Part shown: piece after piece, positions 1-8,797 of the stretch | Position numbering within the stretch: the first letter of the stretch is position 1 | Layout of the letters: every line of letters begins with the position of its first letter | Source of the DNA: Geodermatophilaceae bacterium | GTDB lineage: Bacteria > Actinomycetota > Actinomycetes > Mycobacteriales > Geodermatophilaceae | DNA: 15,778 nt | Direction: 5' to 3' | NCBI GenBank assembly: GCA_013813215.1 | Contig: JACCSC010000486.1 | Span: 1-15,778, forward strand | Notes under the pieces: generated by a model | What the model saw: only the letters and a program-made list of their open reading frames with translations | Database searches by the model: none | What the model was told of the DNA's origin: nothing | Position numbers and translations under genes: made by a program

Positions 1-351
1 CAGCACGGGACAGCGGACGGTGAGCAGGGTGGCGGTGAGCAGGTCGTCGGCCCGGCCGTGGGCGGCCCTGGCCAGCAGGTCCGCGGTCGCGGGGGCGACC
101 ACTACGAGGTCGGCGTCCCGGCCGAGCCGCACGTGGCGTACCTCGGGCACGTCGGACCAGACGTCGGTGGCGACCCGGTGGCCCGACAGCGCCTCCCAGG
201 TGGCCGAGCCCACGAAGCGCAAGGCCGCCGCGGTCGGCAGCGGCACGACATCGTGACCGGACTCGGTGAGCAGCCGGAGCAGTTCGCAGGCCTTGTACGC
301 CGCGATCCCGCCACCGATTCCGAGCAGCACCCTGGGGGTGGGCTCGGTCAT
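1..351 (-). CDS. coaBC: CoaBC (Dfp), phosphopantothenoylcysteine decarboxylase/synthetase, N-terminal part
   Basis: This is the 5' part (117 codons) of the bifunctional coenzyme A enzyme; the rest lies beyond the left edge. The visible part is the FMN-binding, flavodoxin-like CoaC domain that decarboxylates 4'-phosphopantothenoylcysteine. The missing C-terminal CoaB domain would ligate cysteine to 4'-phosphopantothenate. Seen directly: a Gly-rich loop followed by AAYK (residues 11-20), the conserved His73 in VRHVRLG (family catalytic His), and the APATAD motif at 86-91. The ATG at 351 lies 19 bp after the rpoZ stop, with only a weak G-rich Shine-Dalgarno, and the conserved beta strand VLLGIGGG begins at residue 8, so the start fits. 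It is the last gene seen in the mihF-gmk-rpoZ-coaBC group. Confidence 0.93.
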   Translation of the reverse strand, partial: MTEPTPRVLLGIGGGIAAYKACELLRLLTESGHDVVPLPTAAALRFVGSATWEALSGHRVATDVWSDVPEVRHVRLGRDADLVVVAPATADLLARAAHGRADDLLTATLLTVRCPVL

Positions 352-370
352 GCCGCCGGGACCCCGCCGG

Positions 371-634
371 CTAGTTCTCGCCCTGCTCGTGGGTGAGCAG
401 TCCTTCGTTGATCTCGCGCAGCGCGATCGACAGCGCCTTCTCCTGCGGGGCGGTGGGCACCAGCGGCCCGACGTACTCCAGGAGCCCCTCGCCGAGCTGG
501 CTGTAGTAGGCGTTGATCTGGCGCGCCCGCTTGGCGGCATAGATCACCAGCGCATACTTCGAGGAGGTCTGGTCCAGTAGCTCGTCGATCGGCGGGTTGG
601 TGATGCCCTCGGGGGCGGCGGCTACTCCGGACAC
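371..634 (-). CDS. rpoZ: RNA polymerase omega subunit RpoZ
   Basis: An 87-residue omega subunit, which helps fold and assemble the beta' subunit of RNA polymerase. The family signature is clear: [20 protein letters not shown] near residues 14-33, then [25 protein letters not shown] in the middle, then the actinobacterial C-terminal segment [15 protein letters not shown]. The length matches actinobacterial omega. The GTG at 634 is chosen because it gives the usual short N-terminus ([14 protein letters not shown]) and is preceded by AGAGAG about 9 nt upstream; the frame stays open further upstream but there overlaps gmk and is not omega-like. It lies 35 bp after gmk, in the common actinobacterial gmk-rpoZ-coaBC order. 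Confidence 0.95.
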   Translation of the reverse strand: MSGVAAAPEGITNPPIDELLDQTSSKYALVIYAAKRARQINAYYSQLGEGLLEYVGPLVPTAPQEKALSIALREINEGLLTHEQGEN

Positions 635-669
635 AGATGACCAGCTCTCTCGGTACGTTGGGACAGCAC

Positions 670-1230
670 TCAACCCAGGCGTTGGCGGGGATTGCGGACC
701 AACTCTACCAACTCCTCGGCCGCCCGGCCGGCGTCGTCGTTGCAGACCTCGACATCGAACTCGCTGCGAGCCGCCAGCTCGACCCGCGCGCGGTCCAACC
801 GCGCGGCGATCACCGCGGCCGGTTCGGTCCCCCGCCCGGTGAGCCGCCGGCGCAGCTCCGCCCAGCTCGGACTGGTCAGGAAGACCAGCTGCGCCTGCGG
901 TAGCGCGGCACGGACCTGCCGGGCGCCCTGCAGGTCGATCTCCAGCAACGCCGGGCGCCCCGCGGCGAGCACCTCGCGCACCGGGTCGTACGGCGTGCCG
1001 TAGCGGTAGCCGGCGAACTCCGCCCACTCCAGCAGCTCGCGGCGTTCGATCATGGCGCTGAACTGGGCGTCGTCCAGGAAGTGGTACGCCGCGCCGGGTA
1101 CCTCACGCGGCCGGGCCGGCCGGGTCGTGACCGACACCGAGACCCAGACGTCGGGATGACGGCGGCGGACGGCTTCCACGACCGTGCCCTTGCCGACGCC
1201 TGACGGGCCGGACAGCACGGTCAGCGGCAC
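670..1230 (-). CDS. gmk: Guanylate kinase
   Basis: A 186-residue guanylate kinase (ATP + GMP to ADP + GDP), cytosolic, feeding GTP and dGTP pools. Seen: the P-loop GPSGVGKGT at residues 8-16, the GMP-binding segment [13 protein letters not shown], then [15 protein letters not shown] and the [13 protein letters not shown] motif, followed by the lid region with RRLTGRGTE. The start is uncertain. The GTG at 1230 leaves only two residues before the first beta strand (LTVLSGPSG) and has no good Shine-Dalgarno. In frame upstream there is only a CTG at 1254 before a stop at 1267-1269, which would overlap the mihF stop by 4 bases and add eight residues. It is 20 bp downstream of mihF and probably co-transcribed with it. 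Confidence 0.95.
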   Translation of the reverse strand: MPLTVLSGPSGVGKGTVVEAVRRRHPDVWVSVSVTTRPARPREVPGAAYHFLDDAQFSAMIERRELLEWAEFAGYRYGTPYDPVREVLAAGRPALLEIDLQGARQVRAALPQAQLVFLTSPSWAELRRRLTGRGTEPAAVIAARLDRARVELAARSEFDVEVCNDDAGRAAEELVELVRNPRQRLG

Positions 1231-1250
1231 CGGGGCAGGCGTGGCGTGGC

Positions 1251-1589
1251 TCAGGTGCTGTGTGTCTCAGCGGCGCGACCGCTGAACTCGCCCATCAGCG
1301 CCTTGCGCTGGTTGGCGCCCAGGCCCCGGACCCGCCGGGTCGGCGAGATGTCCAGGCGGTCCATGACCTTCTGCGCGCGGGCCTTGCCCAACCCGGGCAG
1401 AGCCTCGAGCACGGCCGAGACGCGCATCTTGCCGACGACGTCGTCGGTCTCCCCCGCGCGCAGCACGTCGGCGACGGTCATCTCCTGCCGCTTGAGCTTG
1501 TCCTTCAGTTCCGCGCGGGCCTTCCTGGCGGCGGCCGCCTTCTGGAGGGCATCGGCGCGCTGTTCCGGAGTCAGCTCGGGCAGGGCCAC
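1251..1589 (-). CDS. mihF: Actinobacterial integration host factor MihF
   Basis: A 112-residue actinobacterial-type integration host factor (mIHF/sIHF family), a small basic nucleoid-associated protein unrelated in sequence to IHF/HU of proteobacteria. It binds DNA and influences compaction and recombination. Seen: a charged N-terminal helix ([20 protein letters not shown], then AELKDKLKR), the conserved TVADVL segment, and the DNA-binding helix-two-turns-helix core [20 protein letters not shown] followed by [18 protein letters not shown]. The GTG at 1589 has a strong Shine-Dalgarno (GAGGTG, 5-nt spacer). It is the first gene after the pyr operon and sits behind its own candidate promoter, in the widespread pyrF-mihF-gmk order. 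Confidence 0.94.
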   Translation of the reverse strand: MALPELTPEQRADALQKAAAARKARAELKDKLKRQEMTVADVLRAGETDDVVGKMRVSAVLEALPGLGKARAQKVMDRLDISPTRRVRGLGANQRKALMGEFSGRAAETHST

Positions 1590-1628
1590 AGGGTCACCTC
1601 ACGCTCGTCGGCGTACGACAGGCTCCCG

Positions 1629-1658
1629 AACCTAGCGACCCGCGACGAGCACCTGCAA
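1629..1658 (-). promoter_or_regulatory. Candidate promoter of mihF-gmk-rpoZ-coaBC
   Basis: On the minus strand a -35-like TTGCAG (1658-1653) and a -10-like TAGGTT (1634-1629) are separated by 18 bp. The -10 keeps the TAnnnT pattern usual in actinobacteria. Transcription would begin near 1622 and give a leader of about 30 nt before the mihF GTG. It lies in the 112-bp gap between pyrF and mihF, where an independent promoter is expected. Pattern inference only. Confidence 0.4.
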
Positions 1659-1677
1659 CGCGAGCCGTGGACGGGGC

Positions 1678-1703
1678 GAGTCCGGAGGCCTCGCGGCGGA
1701 CTC
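1678..1703 (-). terminator. Hairpin at the end of the pyr operon
   Basis: A perfect 7-bp inverted repeat (GAGTCCG at 1678-1684 and CGGACTC at 1697-1703, 12-nt loop) overlaps the pyrF stop codon. The loop contains the 8-bp palindrome GAGGCCTC (1685-1692). There is no T tract afterwards, so this is at best an I-shaped actinobacterial terminator or an RNA 3'-end stabiliser. Its position at the end of the eight-gene operon supports the reading. Confidence 0.4.
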
Positions 1704-2526
1704 AGCGCAAGCTCGTCAGCTGGCCCCGCAGGCCCCGTGCGGCGGCCCGCAACCCTTCCCGGTCGGGTCCGTGTCGGAGCAGGTCCCGGGACGTCGCCGG
1801 CAGCACGTCGGGCAGCGCCTGCCCGAAGACCCGGCGCAGATCCTCGACCGTGCCGCCCTGCGCGCCGAAGCCGGGGGCCAGCAACGGGCCGTTGACGCCG
1901 TCCACCTGGTGCCCGGTCCGGCCGATGGTCGCACCGACCACGAGCCCGATGTCCCCGAGCGGCTCGACGCCGCGGTTGTACGCCGCCACCGCGTCGATGA
2001 CCTCCTGGGCCACGCTCGCCCCTCCCGCGGTACGCGCGTGCTGGACCTGGACGCCCTCCGGGTTGGAGGTCAGGGCCAGCACGAACAGTCCCCGCCCGTG
2101 TTCGGCCGCCAGGTCGATCGCCGGCTGTAGCGAGCCGAACCCGAGGTACGGGCTCAGGGTGATCGCGTCCGCGGCCAGCGGGCTGGCCGGATCGAGGTAC
2201 GCCGCGGCGTAGGCGCTCATCGTGCTGCCGATGTCGCCCCGCTTGACGTCCAGCAGCGCGATCACGCCGGCCTCCCGGATCGCGGCGAGCGTCCACTCCA
2301 GCACCGCGATTCCCGCACTGCCGCAGCGTTCGAAGAAGGCCGACTGCGGCTTGAGCACGGCCACCTCGTCGCCCAGGGCGTCGACGACGATGGCGCAGAA
2401 CCGCTGCAGCCCGCTGGCGTCGACCGGGAGGCCCCAGGCCGCGAGCAACTGCGGGTGCGGGTCGATGCCGACGCACAGCGGTCCCCGGGCGTCGGTCAAC
2501 GCCCGCAGCCGAGCCCCGAACCGCAT
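1702..2526 (-). CDS. pyrF: Orotidine 5'-phosphate decarboxylase
   Basis: A 274-residue OMP decarboxylase, the last step of UMP synthesis (OMP to UMP + CO2). It belongs to the longer subfamily 2 type used by actinobacteria and Myxococcus. Seen: LCVGIDPHP at residues 17-25, VLKPQSAFFERCG at 58-69, the catalytic DVKRGDIG at 93-100 (Asp93, Lys95 and Asp98 of the DxKxxD motif), LSPYLG in the middle, and a C-terminal phosphate-binding segment with LLAPGFGAQGG. The start is ambiguous: minus-strand GTGATG at 2529-2524 offers GTG (4-base overlap with the pyrD stop, like the other junctions) or the ATG used here (1-base overlap, TGATG). Either way translation is coupled to pyrD. It is the last gene of the operon. 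Confidence 0.95.
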   Translation of the reverse strand: MRFGARLRALTDARGPLCVGIDPHPQLLAAWGLPVDASGLQRFCAIVVDALGDEVAVLKPQSAFFERCGSAGIAVLEWTLAAIREAGVIALLDVKRGDIGSTMSAYAAAYLDPASPLAADAITLSPYLGFGSLQPAIDLAAEHGRGLFVLALTSNPEGVQVQHARTAGGASVAQEVIDAVAAYNRGVEPLGDIGLVVGATIGRTGHQVDGVNGPLLAPGFGAQGGTVEDLRRVFGQALPDVLPATSRDLLRHGPDREGLRAAARGLRGQLTSLR

Positions 2527-3467
2527 CACCGACGACCGTCCCGGTGCGCGAGCCCCACCACGTCGGCCACCCCGGGAATCCCGCGGTCGGCCAGCGCGTC
2601 CCGTAGCTCGCGGGCGACCCGCGCCGGCGCGGACGGGTCGTGGAAGACGGCGGTGCCGACGCTGACCGCGCTGGCCCCGGCGAGCAGGAACTGCAGCGCG
2701 TCCAGCCCGGTCATGATGCCGCCCATCCCGAGGATCGGGACCTCCGGCAGCGCGGCATGGACCTGCCACACGCAGCGCACGGCAACCGGCCGGATCGCCG
2801 GACCGGACAGCCCGCCGGTGATCCCGGCCAGGATCGGCCGGAGGGTATCGGTGTCGATCGCCATGCCCAGCAGGGTGTTGATCATCGACAACCCGTCCGC
2901 ACCGGCCTGCACGCAGGCCGCGGCGATGGTGACGATGTCGGTCACGTCCGGGGAGAGCTTCGCCAGCACCGGAACGTCGGCCGCGTCCTTGACCGCGGCG
3001 ATGACGTCGGCGGCCGCGCGCGGGTCGCAGGCGAAGACCTGGCCCCGGGAGGCGACGTTGGGGCAGGAGATGTTCACCTCGAGCAGCGCCACGCCGGGAG
3101 CGCCGACGAGCCGGCCGGCCAGCTGGACGAATTCCTCCACGCTGCCGCCCGCGATGCTGACCACGGCCCGGGCGGCGCGCGCGGCGAGCCACGGCAGGTC
3201 GTGCTCCAGGAACGCCTCGATCCCCGGTCCCTGCAGGCCGATCGAGTTCAGCATCCCGCTCGGGGTCTCGGCCATCCGCGGCGTCGCCCGACCGGAGCGG
3301 GGGCGGAGCATCACCGACTTCGTGACGACGGCGCCGAGTTCGGCCACGTCGAGGTACGGCGCCAACTCGCGCCCCGCAGCGGAGCAGCCGGAGGCGGTGA
3401 GCACCGGGCTGGGCAGCGCGACCCCGGCCAGCGTCGTACCCATCCCGACCTGAGCCAGCGAGGTCAT
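2526..3467 (-). CDS. pyrD: Dihydroorotate dehydrogenase, class 1B catalytic subunit PyrD
   Basis: A 313-residue FMN-containing catalytic subunit that oxidises dihydroorotate to orotate. Class 1B is indicated by the active-site Cys135 in VNISCPNV (class 2 enzymes use Ser) and by the adjoining pyrK. Other visible sites: the N-terminal LPSPVLTASGC, the substrate loop NSIGLQGPG at 74-82, the FMN-contacting Lys170 in VLAKLSPDV, MINTLLGM near 195-202, and C-terminal FMN-phosphate motifs (ILGMGGI, then AVSVGTAVF). There is no N-terminal amphipathic membrane helix as in class 2. The frame is open 34 codons further upstream, but the ATG at 3467 gives the normal N-terminus and an ATGA overlap with pyrK. 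The partner is expected to be PyrK in an alpha2-beta2 complex using NAD+. Confidence 0.95.
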   Translation of the reverse strand: MTSLAQVGMGTTLAGVALPSPVLTASGCSAAGRELAPYLDVAELGAVVTKSVMLRPRSGRATPRMAETPSGMLNSIGLQGPGIEAFLEHDLPWLAARAARAVVSIAGGSVEEFVQLAGRLVGAPGVALLEVNISCPNVASRGQVFACDPRAAADVIAAVKDAADVPVLAKLSPDVTDIVTIAAACVQAGADGLSMINTLLGMAIDTDTLRPILAGITGGLSGPAIRPVAVRCVWQVHAALPEVPILGMGGIMTGLDALQFLLAGASAVSVGTAVFHDPSAPARVARELRDALADRGIPGVADVVGLAHRDGRR

Positions 3468-4318
3468 CGATGCCCGCCCATCGCGTCCGCGCCCACCACG
3501 TCTGCCGGCAGCGTCCCGACGTCCTTCCACCGCACCCGGGACGCCTCGAACACCGGGCCCTCGGTGCACGAGCGGACCATCCGCGACCGGCCGTCAGCGC
3601 CGATCACCGGAAGCACGCAGGTCATGCAGACCCCGATCCCGCAGGCCATCGCCTCCTCCACCGCCACGTGACACGGCACCGCGTACGCCGCAGCGATCTC
3701 ACCCACCGCACGGAGCATGGCCATGGGCCCGCAGGCGTACAGCACGTCGGCGGCGGTGTCCTCGACCAGCGCGGTCAGCCCGTCGGTGACCAGGCCACGC
3801 CGGCCCGTCGAGCCGTCGTCGGTGGTGACGGTCACCGTGTCGGCGACGTGCGGCGCCTCGTCGGCTCCGAAGAGCCGCTCCCCGGTGGCCGCGCCGAGCA
3901 CGAGATGCACTGCGCTGCCCCGCTCGCGCAGGCGACGGGCCAGGTCGAACATCGGCGCACTGCCGTAGCCGCCGGCGACGAGCACCGCTGTACCGGCTGC
4001 GGCGGGCAGCGGGAACGGACGGCCGAGGGGCCCGACCAGGTCCAGCTCGGTGCCCACCGGTGAGTGCACCAGCCAGGCGGTGCCGGGCCGGTGCTCGGCC
4101 ACCACCACCTGCACCAGGCCGGTGGCCGGATCGGCGGTGTAGAGCGCGAACGCACGGCGCAGCAACATCGCCGAACCCGGACCGCCAACGGCGACAGCCA
4201 CGAATTGACCGGGTCCGGCGCCCGCCGCGACCGCAGGGGCGTCGAGGGTGAGCAAGTGGTACGCACCGACCGGCTCGCTGCCCACCAGCCGGGCCCGCAC
4301 CTGGCTCGGGACCGTCAT
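3464..4318 (-). CDS. pyrK: Dihydroorotate dehydrogenase electron-transfer subunit PyrK
   Basis: A 284-residue FAD and [2Fe-2S] subunit that passes electrons from PyrD to NAD+. Domain order as in ferredoxin reductase-like proteins: a beta-barrel FAD domain (GPGQFV at 35-40; LRRAFAL at 53-59, a variant of the usual RPxS motif), then an NAD-binding domain ([12 protein letters not shown] at 112-123 and YACGPMAML at 194-202), then a C-terminal cluster domain with Cys226, Cys231, Cys234 and Cys251 in the spacing [10 protein letters not shown]...SC. Homology of a longer upstream open stretch stops at the ATG at 4318, which makes an ATGA overlap with the carB stop; pyrD follows with another ATGA overlap. 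The subunits are therefore probably made in step. Confidence 0.94.
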   Translation of the reverse strand: MTVPSQVRARLVGSEPVGAYHLLTLDAPAVAAGAGPGQFVAVAVGGPGSAMLLRRAFALYTADPATGLVQVVVAEHRPGTAWLVHSPVGTELDLVGPLGRPFPLPAAAGTAVLVAGGYGSAPMFDLARRLRERGSAVHLVLGAATGERLFGADEAPHVADTVTVTTDDGSTGRRGLVTDGLTALVEDTAADVLYACGPMAMLRAVGEIAAAYAVPCHVAVEEAMACGIGVCMTCVLPVIGADGRSRMVRSCTEGPVFEASRVRWKDVGTLPADVVGADAMGGHR

Positions 4319-7300
4319 GTCGGCCGGCCGGACCGGTAGGCGCGCAAGGCAGCGTGCAGCTCCTGCAGCGGACGTACGCCGACCTGTCCGGCCAGTTGCG
4401 CCTCGATCCCCTGCACGGCCGCCGCCGCACCCTGCACCGTGGTGATGCACGGGATGCCGACGGTGACCGCAGCGGTGCGGATCTCGTAGCCGTCCAGCCG
4501 GGGTCCCGCGTTGCCGGGTGAGCCGAACGGCGTGTTCACCACCATCGCCACATCGCCGGCGAGGATCCGCTCGACACAGTTGCCGGGACCCTCGCTGTAC
4601 TTGAGCACCACTTCGGCATCGACTCCGTTGCGGCGCAACACCTGTGCTGTCCCCGCCGTCGCCATGACCCGGAAACCCAAGTCCGCCAGCCGTTTCACCG
4701 GGAAGATGGCCGAGCGCTTGTCGCGGTTGGCCAGGCTGACGAACACCGTCCCCGACGTGGGCAGCGAGCCGTACGCCGCCGTCTGCGACTTCGCGAAGGC
4801 GGTCCCGAACACCGCGTCGATGCCCATGACCTCGCCGGTGGACTTCATCTCCGGGCCGAGCACGGTGTCGACCCCGTGCCCTTCCGTGGTCCGGAAACGG
4901 TGGAACGGCAGCACGGCCTCCTTGACCGAGATCGGCGCGTCCAGCGGCAGGTCGCCGCCATCCCCCGCCGCCGGCAACAGGCCTTCGGCGCGCAGCTCGG
5001 GGATGCTGGCGCCCAGGGCGATCCGAGCCGCCGCCTTGGCCAGCGGTACCGCTGTCGCCTTGGACACGAACGGCACGGTGCGGGAGGCGCGCGGGTTGGC
5101 CTCCAGCACGTAGAGAACGTCGTCCTTGAGCGCGTACTGCACGTTGAGCAGGCCCCGGACGCCGACACCGGCCGCGATGCCCTCGGTGCTGCGCCGGATC
5201 CGCTCGATCTCACTGACCCCGAGGGTGATCGGCGGCAGCGCGCACGCGGAGTCGCCGGAGTGGATTCCGGCCTCCTCAATGTGCTCCATCACGCCGCCGA
5301 GGTACAGTTGCGCGCCGTCGTAGAGCGCGTCGACGTCGATCTCGATCGCATCCTCGAGGAAGCGGTCGACCAGTACGGGATGCTCGGGGCTGACGTCGGT
5401 GGCCTTGCCGATGTAGGCCTCCAGCGTCGCGTCGTCGTACACGATCTCCATGCCGCGGCCGCCGAGGACGTACGACGGGCGGACCAGGACCGGGTAGCCG
5501 ATCTCCGCCGCGATCGCGACCGCCTCGGCGTACGACGTCGCCGTCCCGTGCTTCGGCGCCGGCAGCCCCGCGGCAGCCAGCAGCCGCCCGAAGGCGCCGC
5601 GCTCCTCGGCCAGGTGGATCGCCTCCGGTTGCGTCCCCACCACGGCGACGCCGGCGTCCTTGAGCCGCTGGGCCAGGCCGAGCGGCGTCTGCCCGCCGAG
5701 CTGGCAGATCACCCCCAACACCGGCCCGGCCGCACGCTCGGCGTCGACGACCTCCAGGACGTCCTCGAAGGTCAGCGGCTCGAAGTAGAGCCGGTCGGAG
5801 GTGTCGTAGTCGGTGCTCACCGTCTCCGGGTTGCAGTTGAGCATCACCGTCTCGACCCCGGCTTCGCGCAGGGCCAGCGCGGCGTGCACGCACGAGTAGT
5901 CGAACTCGATGCCCTGCCCGATCCGGTTCGGTCCGCTGCCGAGGATGAGGACCGCGGGCCGATCCCGTTGCGCCACTTCGGTTTCCTCGTCGTAGGACGA
6001 GTAGTGGTACGGCGTGGTCGCGGCGAACTCCGCCGCGCAGGTGTCGACGGTCTTGAAGACCGGCCGGATCCCGAGACGGTGGCGCAGGCTGCGTACGCCG
6101 TCCTCCCCGGCGAACTCCGGGCGCAGGGCGGCGATCTGTCGGTCCGAGCAGCCGGCGCGCTTGGCCCGGCGCAGCAAGGCCGCGTCCAACGACAGGGCGC
6201 CGTCGACTTCGGACCGCAGCTCGACCAGCGACAGCACCTGGTCGACGAACCACGGATCCCAGCCACTGGCCGCGGCCACCTCCTCGACCGAGGCCCCCAG
6301 CCGCAGTGCGCGCTCCACGTCGTACACCCGGCCGTCGCGCGGCCGGCGGAGACCCTCGACGGTCGACTCGCGGCTCGTCCCCTCCGGGTCCGGGACGGTC
6401 CAGAAGCCGGCCGCACCGGTCTCCAGCGAGCGCAGAACCTTCTGCAGCGCCTCGACGAAGTTCCGTCCGATGGCCATCGCCTCGCCGACGGACTTCATCG
6501 TCGTGGTCAGTTCGGGATCGGCGCCGGGAAACTTCTCGAAGGCGAACCGCGGGGCCTTGACGACCACGTAGTCCAGCGCGGGTTCGAACGACGCCGGGGT
6601 GACACCGGTGATGTCGTTGCCGATCTCGTCCAGCGTGTAACCGATCGCGAGGCGAGCAGCGATCTTCGCGATCGGGAAACCTGTCGCCTTGGAGGCGAGC
6701 GCGCTGGACCGTGACACCCGCGGGTTCATCTCGATCACGACGAGCCGCCCGGTGTCGGGGTGTACGGCGAACTGGATGTTGCACCCGCCGGTATCGACCC
6801 CCACCGCGCGCAGCACGGCGATACCGACATCGCGCATGTGCTGGTACTCGCGGTCGGTCAGCGTCATCGCCGGGGCCACGGTGAGGCTGTCGCCGGTGTG
6901 CACACCCATCGCATCGATGTTCTCGATGGAGCAGACGACGACCACGTTGTCGTTGCGGTCACGCATCAACTCCAGCTCGTACTCCTTCCAGCCGAGCACG
7001 CTCTGCTCGACCAGCACCTCGCCGGTGGGGCTGGCCGCGAGCCCGGCGCCGGCGATCCGGTGCAGTCCGGACTCGTCGTGGGCCATGCCGGATCCCGCGC
7101 CGCCCATCGTGAACGACGGCCGCACCACGACCGGGAAGCCGAGCTCCTCGACCGCGTCCAGCACCTCGGCCATCGACCGGCAGACCGCACTGCGCGGTGT
7201 CTCGGCGCCCACCGACGCGACGATGTCCTTGAACCGCTGGCGATCCTCGCCGCGCAGGATGGCCTCGATGTCGGCGCCGATCAACTCGACGCCGTAGCGC

Positions 7301-7626
7301 TCCAGGACGCCGCGCTCGTGCAGGGCGACCGCGATGTTCAGCGCGGTCTGCCCGCCCAGGGTCGCCAGCACCGCGTCCGGTCGCTCCCGCGCGATGATCT
7401 GCTCGACGAACTCCGGGGTCAGCGGTTCGATGTACGTCGCGTCGGCGAACTCCGGGTCGGTCATGATCGTCGCGGGGTTGGAGTTGACCAGGCTCACCCG
7501 CAGCCCCTCCTCGCGCAGCACCCGGCAGGCCTGGGTGCCGGAGTAATCGAACTCGCAGGCCTGCCCGATGACGATCGGCCCGGAACCGATCACCAGGACG
7601 TGCCGCAGGTCGGTGCGTCTGGGCAT
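4315..7626 (-). CDS. carB: Carbamoyl-phosphate synthase large subunit
   Basis: A full-length 1103-residue large subunit that makes carbamoyl phosphate from bicarbonate, two ATP and ammonia channelled from CarA. It shows the expected internal duplication. The first ATP-grasp half begins with [20 protein letters not shown] and contains [14 protein letters not shown] and [18 protein letters not shown]. The second begins near residue 555 with [19 protein letters not shown] and contains [13 protein letters not shown] and [17 protein letters not shown]. An MGS-like allosteric domain follows from about residue 955 ([19 protein letters not shown]). The ATG at 7626 matches the family N-terminus; an in-frame GTG at 7641 is possible. 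Neither has a clear Shine-Dalgarno, and a strong hairpin lies just upstream. It is the only pyr gene whose start does not overlap the gene before it. Confidence 0.97.
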   Translation of the reverse strand: MPRRTDLRHVLVIGSGPIVIGQACEFDYSGTQACRVLREEGLRVSLVNSNPATIMTDPEFADATYIEPLTPEFVEQIIARERPDAVLATLGGQTALNIAVALHERGVLERYGVELIGADIEAILRGEDRQRFKDIVASVGAETPRSAVCRSMAEVLDAVEELGFPVVVRPSFTMGGAGSGMAHDESGLHRIAGAGLAASPTGEVLVEQSVLGWKEYELELMRDRNDNVVVVCSIENIDAMGVHTGDSLTVAPAMTLTDREYQHMRDVGIAVLRAVGVDTGGCNIQFAVHPDTGRLVVIEMNPRVSRSSALASKATGFPIAKIAARLAIGYTLDEIGNDITGVTPASFEPALDYVVVKAPRFAFEKFPGADPELTTTMKSVGEAMAIGRNFVEALQKVLRSLETGAAGFWTVPDPEGTSRESTVEGLRRPRDGRVYDVERALRLGASVEEVAAASGWDPWFVDQVLSLVELRSEVDGALSLDAALLRRAKRAGCSDRQIAALRPEFAGEDGVRSLRHRLGIRPVFKTVDTCAAEFAATTPYHYSSYDEETEVAQRDRPAVLILGSGPNRIGQGIEFDYSCVHAALALREAGVETVMLNCNPETVSTDYDTSDRLYFEPLTFEDVLEVVDAERAAGPVLGVICQLGGQTPLGLAQRLKDAGVAVVGTQPEAIHLAEERGAFGRLLAAAGLPAPKHGTATSYAEAVAIAAEIGYPVLVRPSYVLGGRGMEIVYDDATLEAYIGKATDVSPEHPVLVDRFLEDAIEIDVDALYDGAQLYLGGVMEHIEEAGIHSGDSACALPPITLGVSEIERIRRSTEGIAAGVGVRGLLNVQYALKDDVLYVLEANPRASRTVPFVSKATAVPLAKAAARIALGASIPELRAEGLLPAAGDGGDLPLDAPISVKEAVLPFHRFRTTEGHGVDTVLGPEMKSTGEVMGIDAVFGTAFAKSQTAAYGSLPTSGTVFVSLANRDKRSAIFPVKRLADLGFRVMATAGTAQVLRRNGVDAEVVLKYSEGPGNCVERILAGDVAMVVNTPFGSPGNAGPRLDGYEIRTAAVTVGIPCITTVQGAAAAVQGIEAQLAGQVGVRPLQELHAALRAYRSGRPT

Positions 7627-7643
7627 CAGCCGCGCGCCCACTG

Positions 7644-7697
7644 GCGATGATCTCGGGATCCTGCCGATCCCGACCGGCCTGAGCCCGAGATCATCGC
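7644..7697. repeat. Perfect 14-bp inverted repeat at the carA-carB junction
   Basis: GCGATGATCTCGGG at 7644-7657 is exactly the reverse complement of 7684-7697, with 26 bases between. The right arm covers the carA stop codon; the left arm ends 17 nt before the carB ATG in the direction of transcription. Inside lies a second perfect inverted repeat, TCGGGATC at 7653-7660 with GATCCCGA at 7666-7673 (5-nt loop). It shares bases 7653-7657 with the long arm, so the two hairpins exclude each other. No T tract follows. It could be an RNA processing or stabilising structure, a partial attenuator, a translation control for carB, or a copy of a dispersed palindromic element; the sequence alone does not decide. 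Confidence 0.9.
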
Positions 7698-8797
7698 GAC
7701 ATCAGCTCGACGAAGGAGTCGAACAGCGGGTCGGCGTCGTGCGGGCCGGCCGCGGCCTCCGGGTGGTACTGCACGCTGAACGCGGGCCGGTCGAGGCAGC
7801 GCAGACCCTCGACGACGCCGTCGTTCAGACCCACATGGCTCACCTCGGCCGCGCCGTACGGCGTTCTGAACGGCTCGTCGATCGGTGCGTCCACCGCGAA
7901 ACCGTGGTTGTGCGCGGTGATCGCGACCCGACCTGTACGCCGGTCCTGCACCGGCTGGTTCACCCCCCGGTGGCCGTAGCCGAGCTTGTAGGTCCCCAGG
8001 CCCAGTGCGCGGCCGAGGATCTGGTGGCCGAAGCAGATCCCGAACGTCGGCGTACGGACCTTGATGGCCGCCCGCATCAGGTTCACCGCGTAGTCGGCGG
8101 TCGCCGGGTCGCCGGGTCCGTTGGAGAAGAAGACGCCGTCGGCGTGCACGGCCAGCAGTTCGGCCGCCGTGGTCGTCACCGGCAGCACGAGGGTCTCGAT
8201 GCCGCGTTCGGCCAGCCGGCGCGGTGTCATCGTCTTGATCCCGAGATCGACCGCAGCGATCCGGAATCTGCGGTCCCCGATCGCAGGAACCGTGTACGCC
8301 GCCGCCGTCGACACCTCGCGGGCCAGATCCGCTCCGCGCATCGATGGGCTGTCGAGCACCTTGGCCAGCAGCCGCTCGGGATCGGGACCGGCCGAGGAGA
8401 TTCCGACCCGCATCGCCCCGCGCTCGCGCAGGTGACGGGTCAACGCTCGGGTATCGACGCCGCTGATGCCGACCACCCCCTGGCCGGCCAGCTCGTCGCC
8501 GAGCCCGCCGCGCGAGCGCCAGGACGACGGGCGCCGGGCCGGATCGCGCACGACGTACCCGGCCACCCAGATCCGATCGGACTCGCCGTCCTCGTCGTTG
8601 ACGCCGGTGTTGCCGATGTGGGGGGCCGTCATCACCACGACCTGGCGGTGGTAGCTCGGGTCGGTCAGCGTCTCTTGATAACCGGTCATCCCGGTCGCGA
8701 ACACCGCCTCGCCGACGGTCTCGCCGCGGGCGCCGTACGCCTCGCCGCGGAACGTCCGGCCGTCCTCCAGTACCAGGACCGCTGGCTGCGGGCTCAC
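7691..8797 (-). CDS. carA: Carbamoyl-phosphate synthase small subunit
   Basis: A 368-residue glutaminase subunit that releases ammonia from glutamine for CarB. The N-terminal CPSase_sm domain is seen ([10 protein letters not shown] at 9-18, [17 protein letters not shown] at 33-49, [21 protein letters not shown] near 107-127), followed by a class I glutamine amidotransferase domain with FSNGPGDP at 224-231, the nucleophile Cys255 in [11 protein letters not shown], and the His345/Glu347 pair in [10 protein letters not shown]. All three catalytic residues are present and the length is normal. The GTG at 8797 overlaps the pyrC stop as GTGA. The stop codon sits in the right arm of the carA-carB inverted repeat. 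carA is separated from carB by 64 bp, unlike the other junctions in this operon. Confidence 0.96.
   Translation of the reverse strand: MSPQPAVLVLEDGRTFRGEAYGARGETVGEAVFATGMTGYQETLTDPSYHRQVVVMTAPHIGNTGVNDEDGESDRIWVAGYVVRDPARRPSSWRSRGGLGDELAGQGVVGISGVDTRALTRHLRERGAMRVGISSAGPDPERLLAKVLDSPSMRGADLAREVSTAAAYTVPAIGDRRFRIAAVDLGIKTMTPRRLAERGIETLVLPVTTTAAELLAVHADGVFFSNGPGDPATADYAVNLMRAAIKVRTPTFGICFGHQILGRALGLGTYKLGYGHRGVNQPVQDRRTGRVAITAHNHGFAVDAPIDEPFRTPYGAAEVSHVGLNDGVVEGLRCLDRPAFSVQYHPEAAAGPHDADPLFDSFVELMSR

Noticed and set aside
2527..3192. N-terminal extension that would make pyrF a 496-residue fusion protein
   Set aside because: The extension is a shadow of pyrD in another frame with Arg/Gly-rich sequence; the conserved PyrF N-terminus starts at the ATG at 2526.
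4876..6714. Long plus-strand open frame of 612 codons opposite carB, and similar long antisense frames elsewhere
   Set aside because: It is the mirror of carB third-position GC bias; the translation is low-complexity, rich in Arg/Gly/Asp/His, with no domain, and carB is intact on the other strand.
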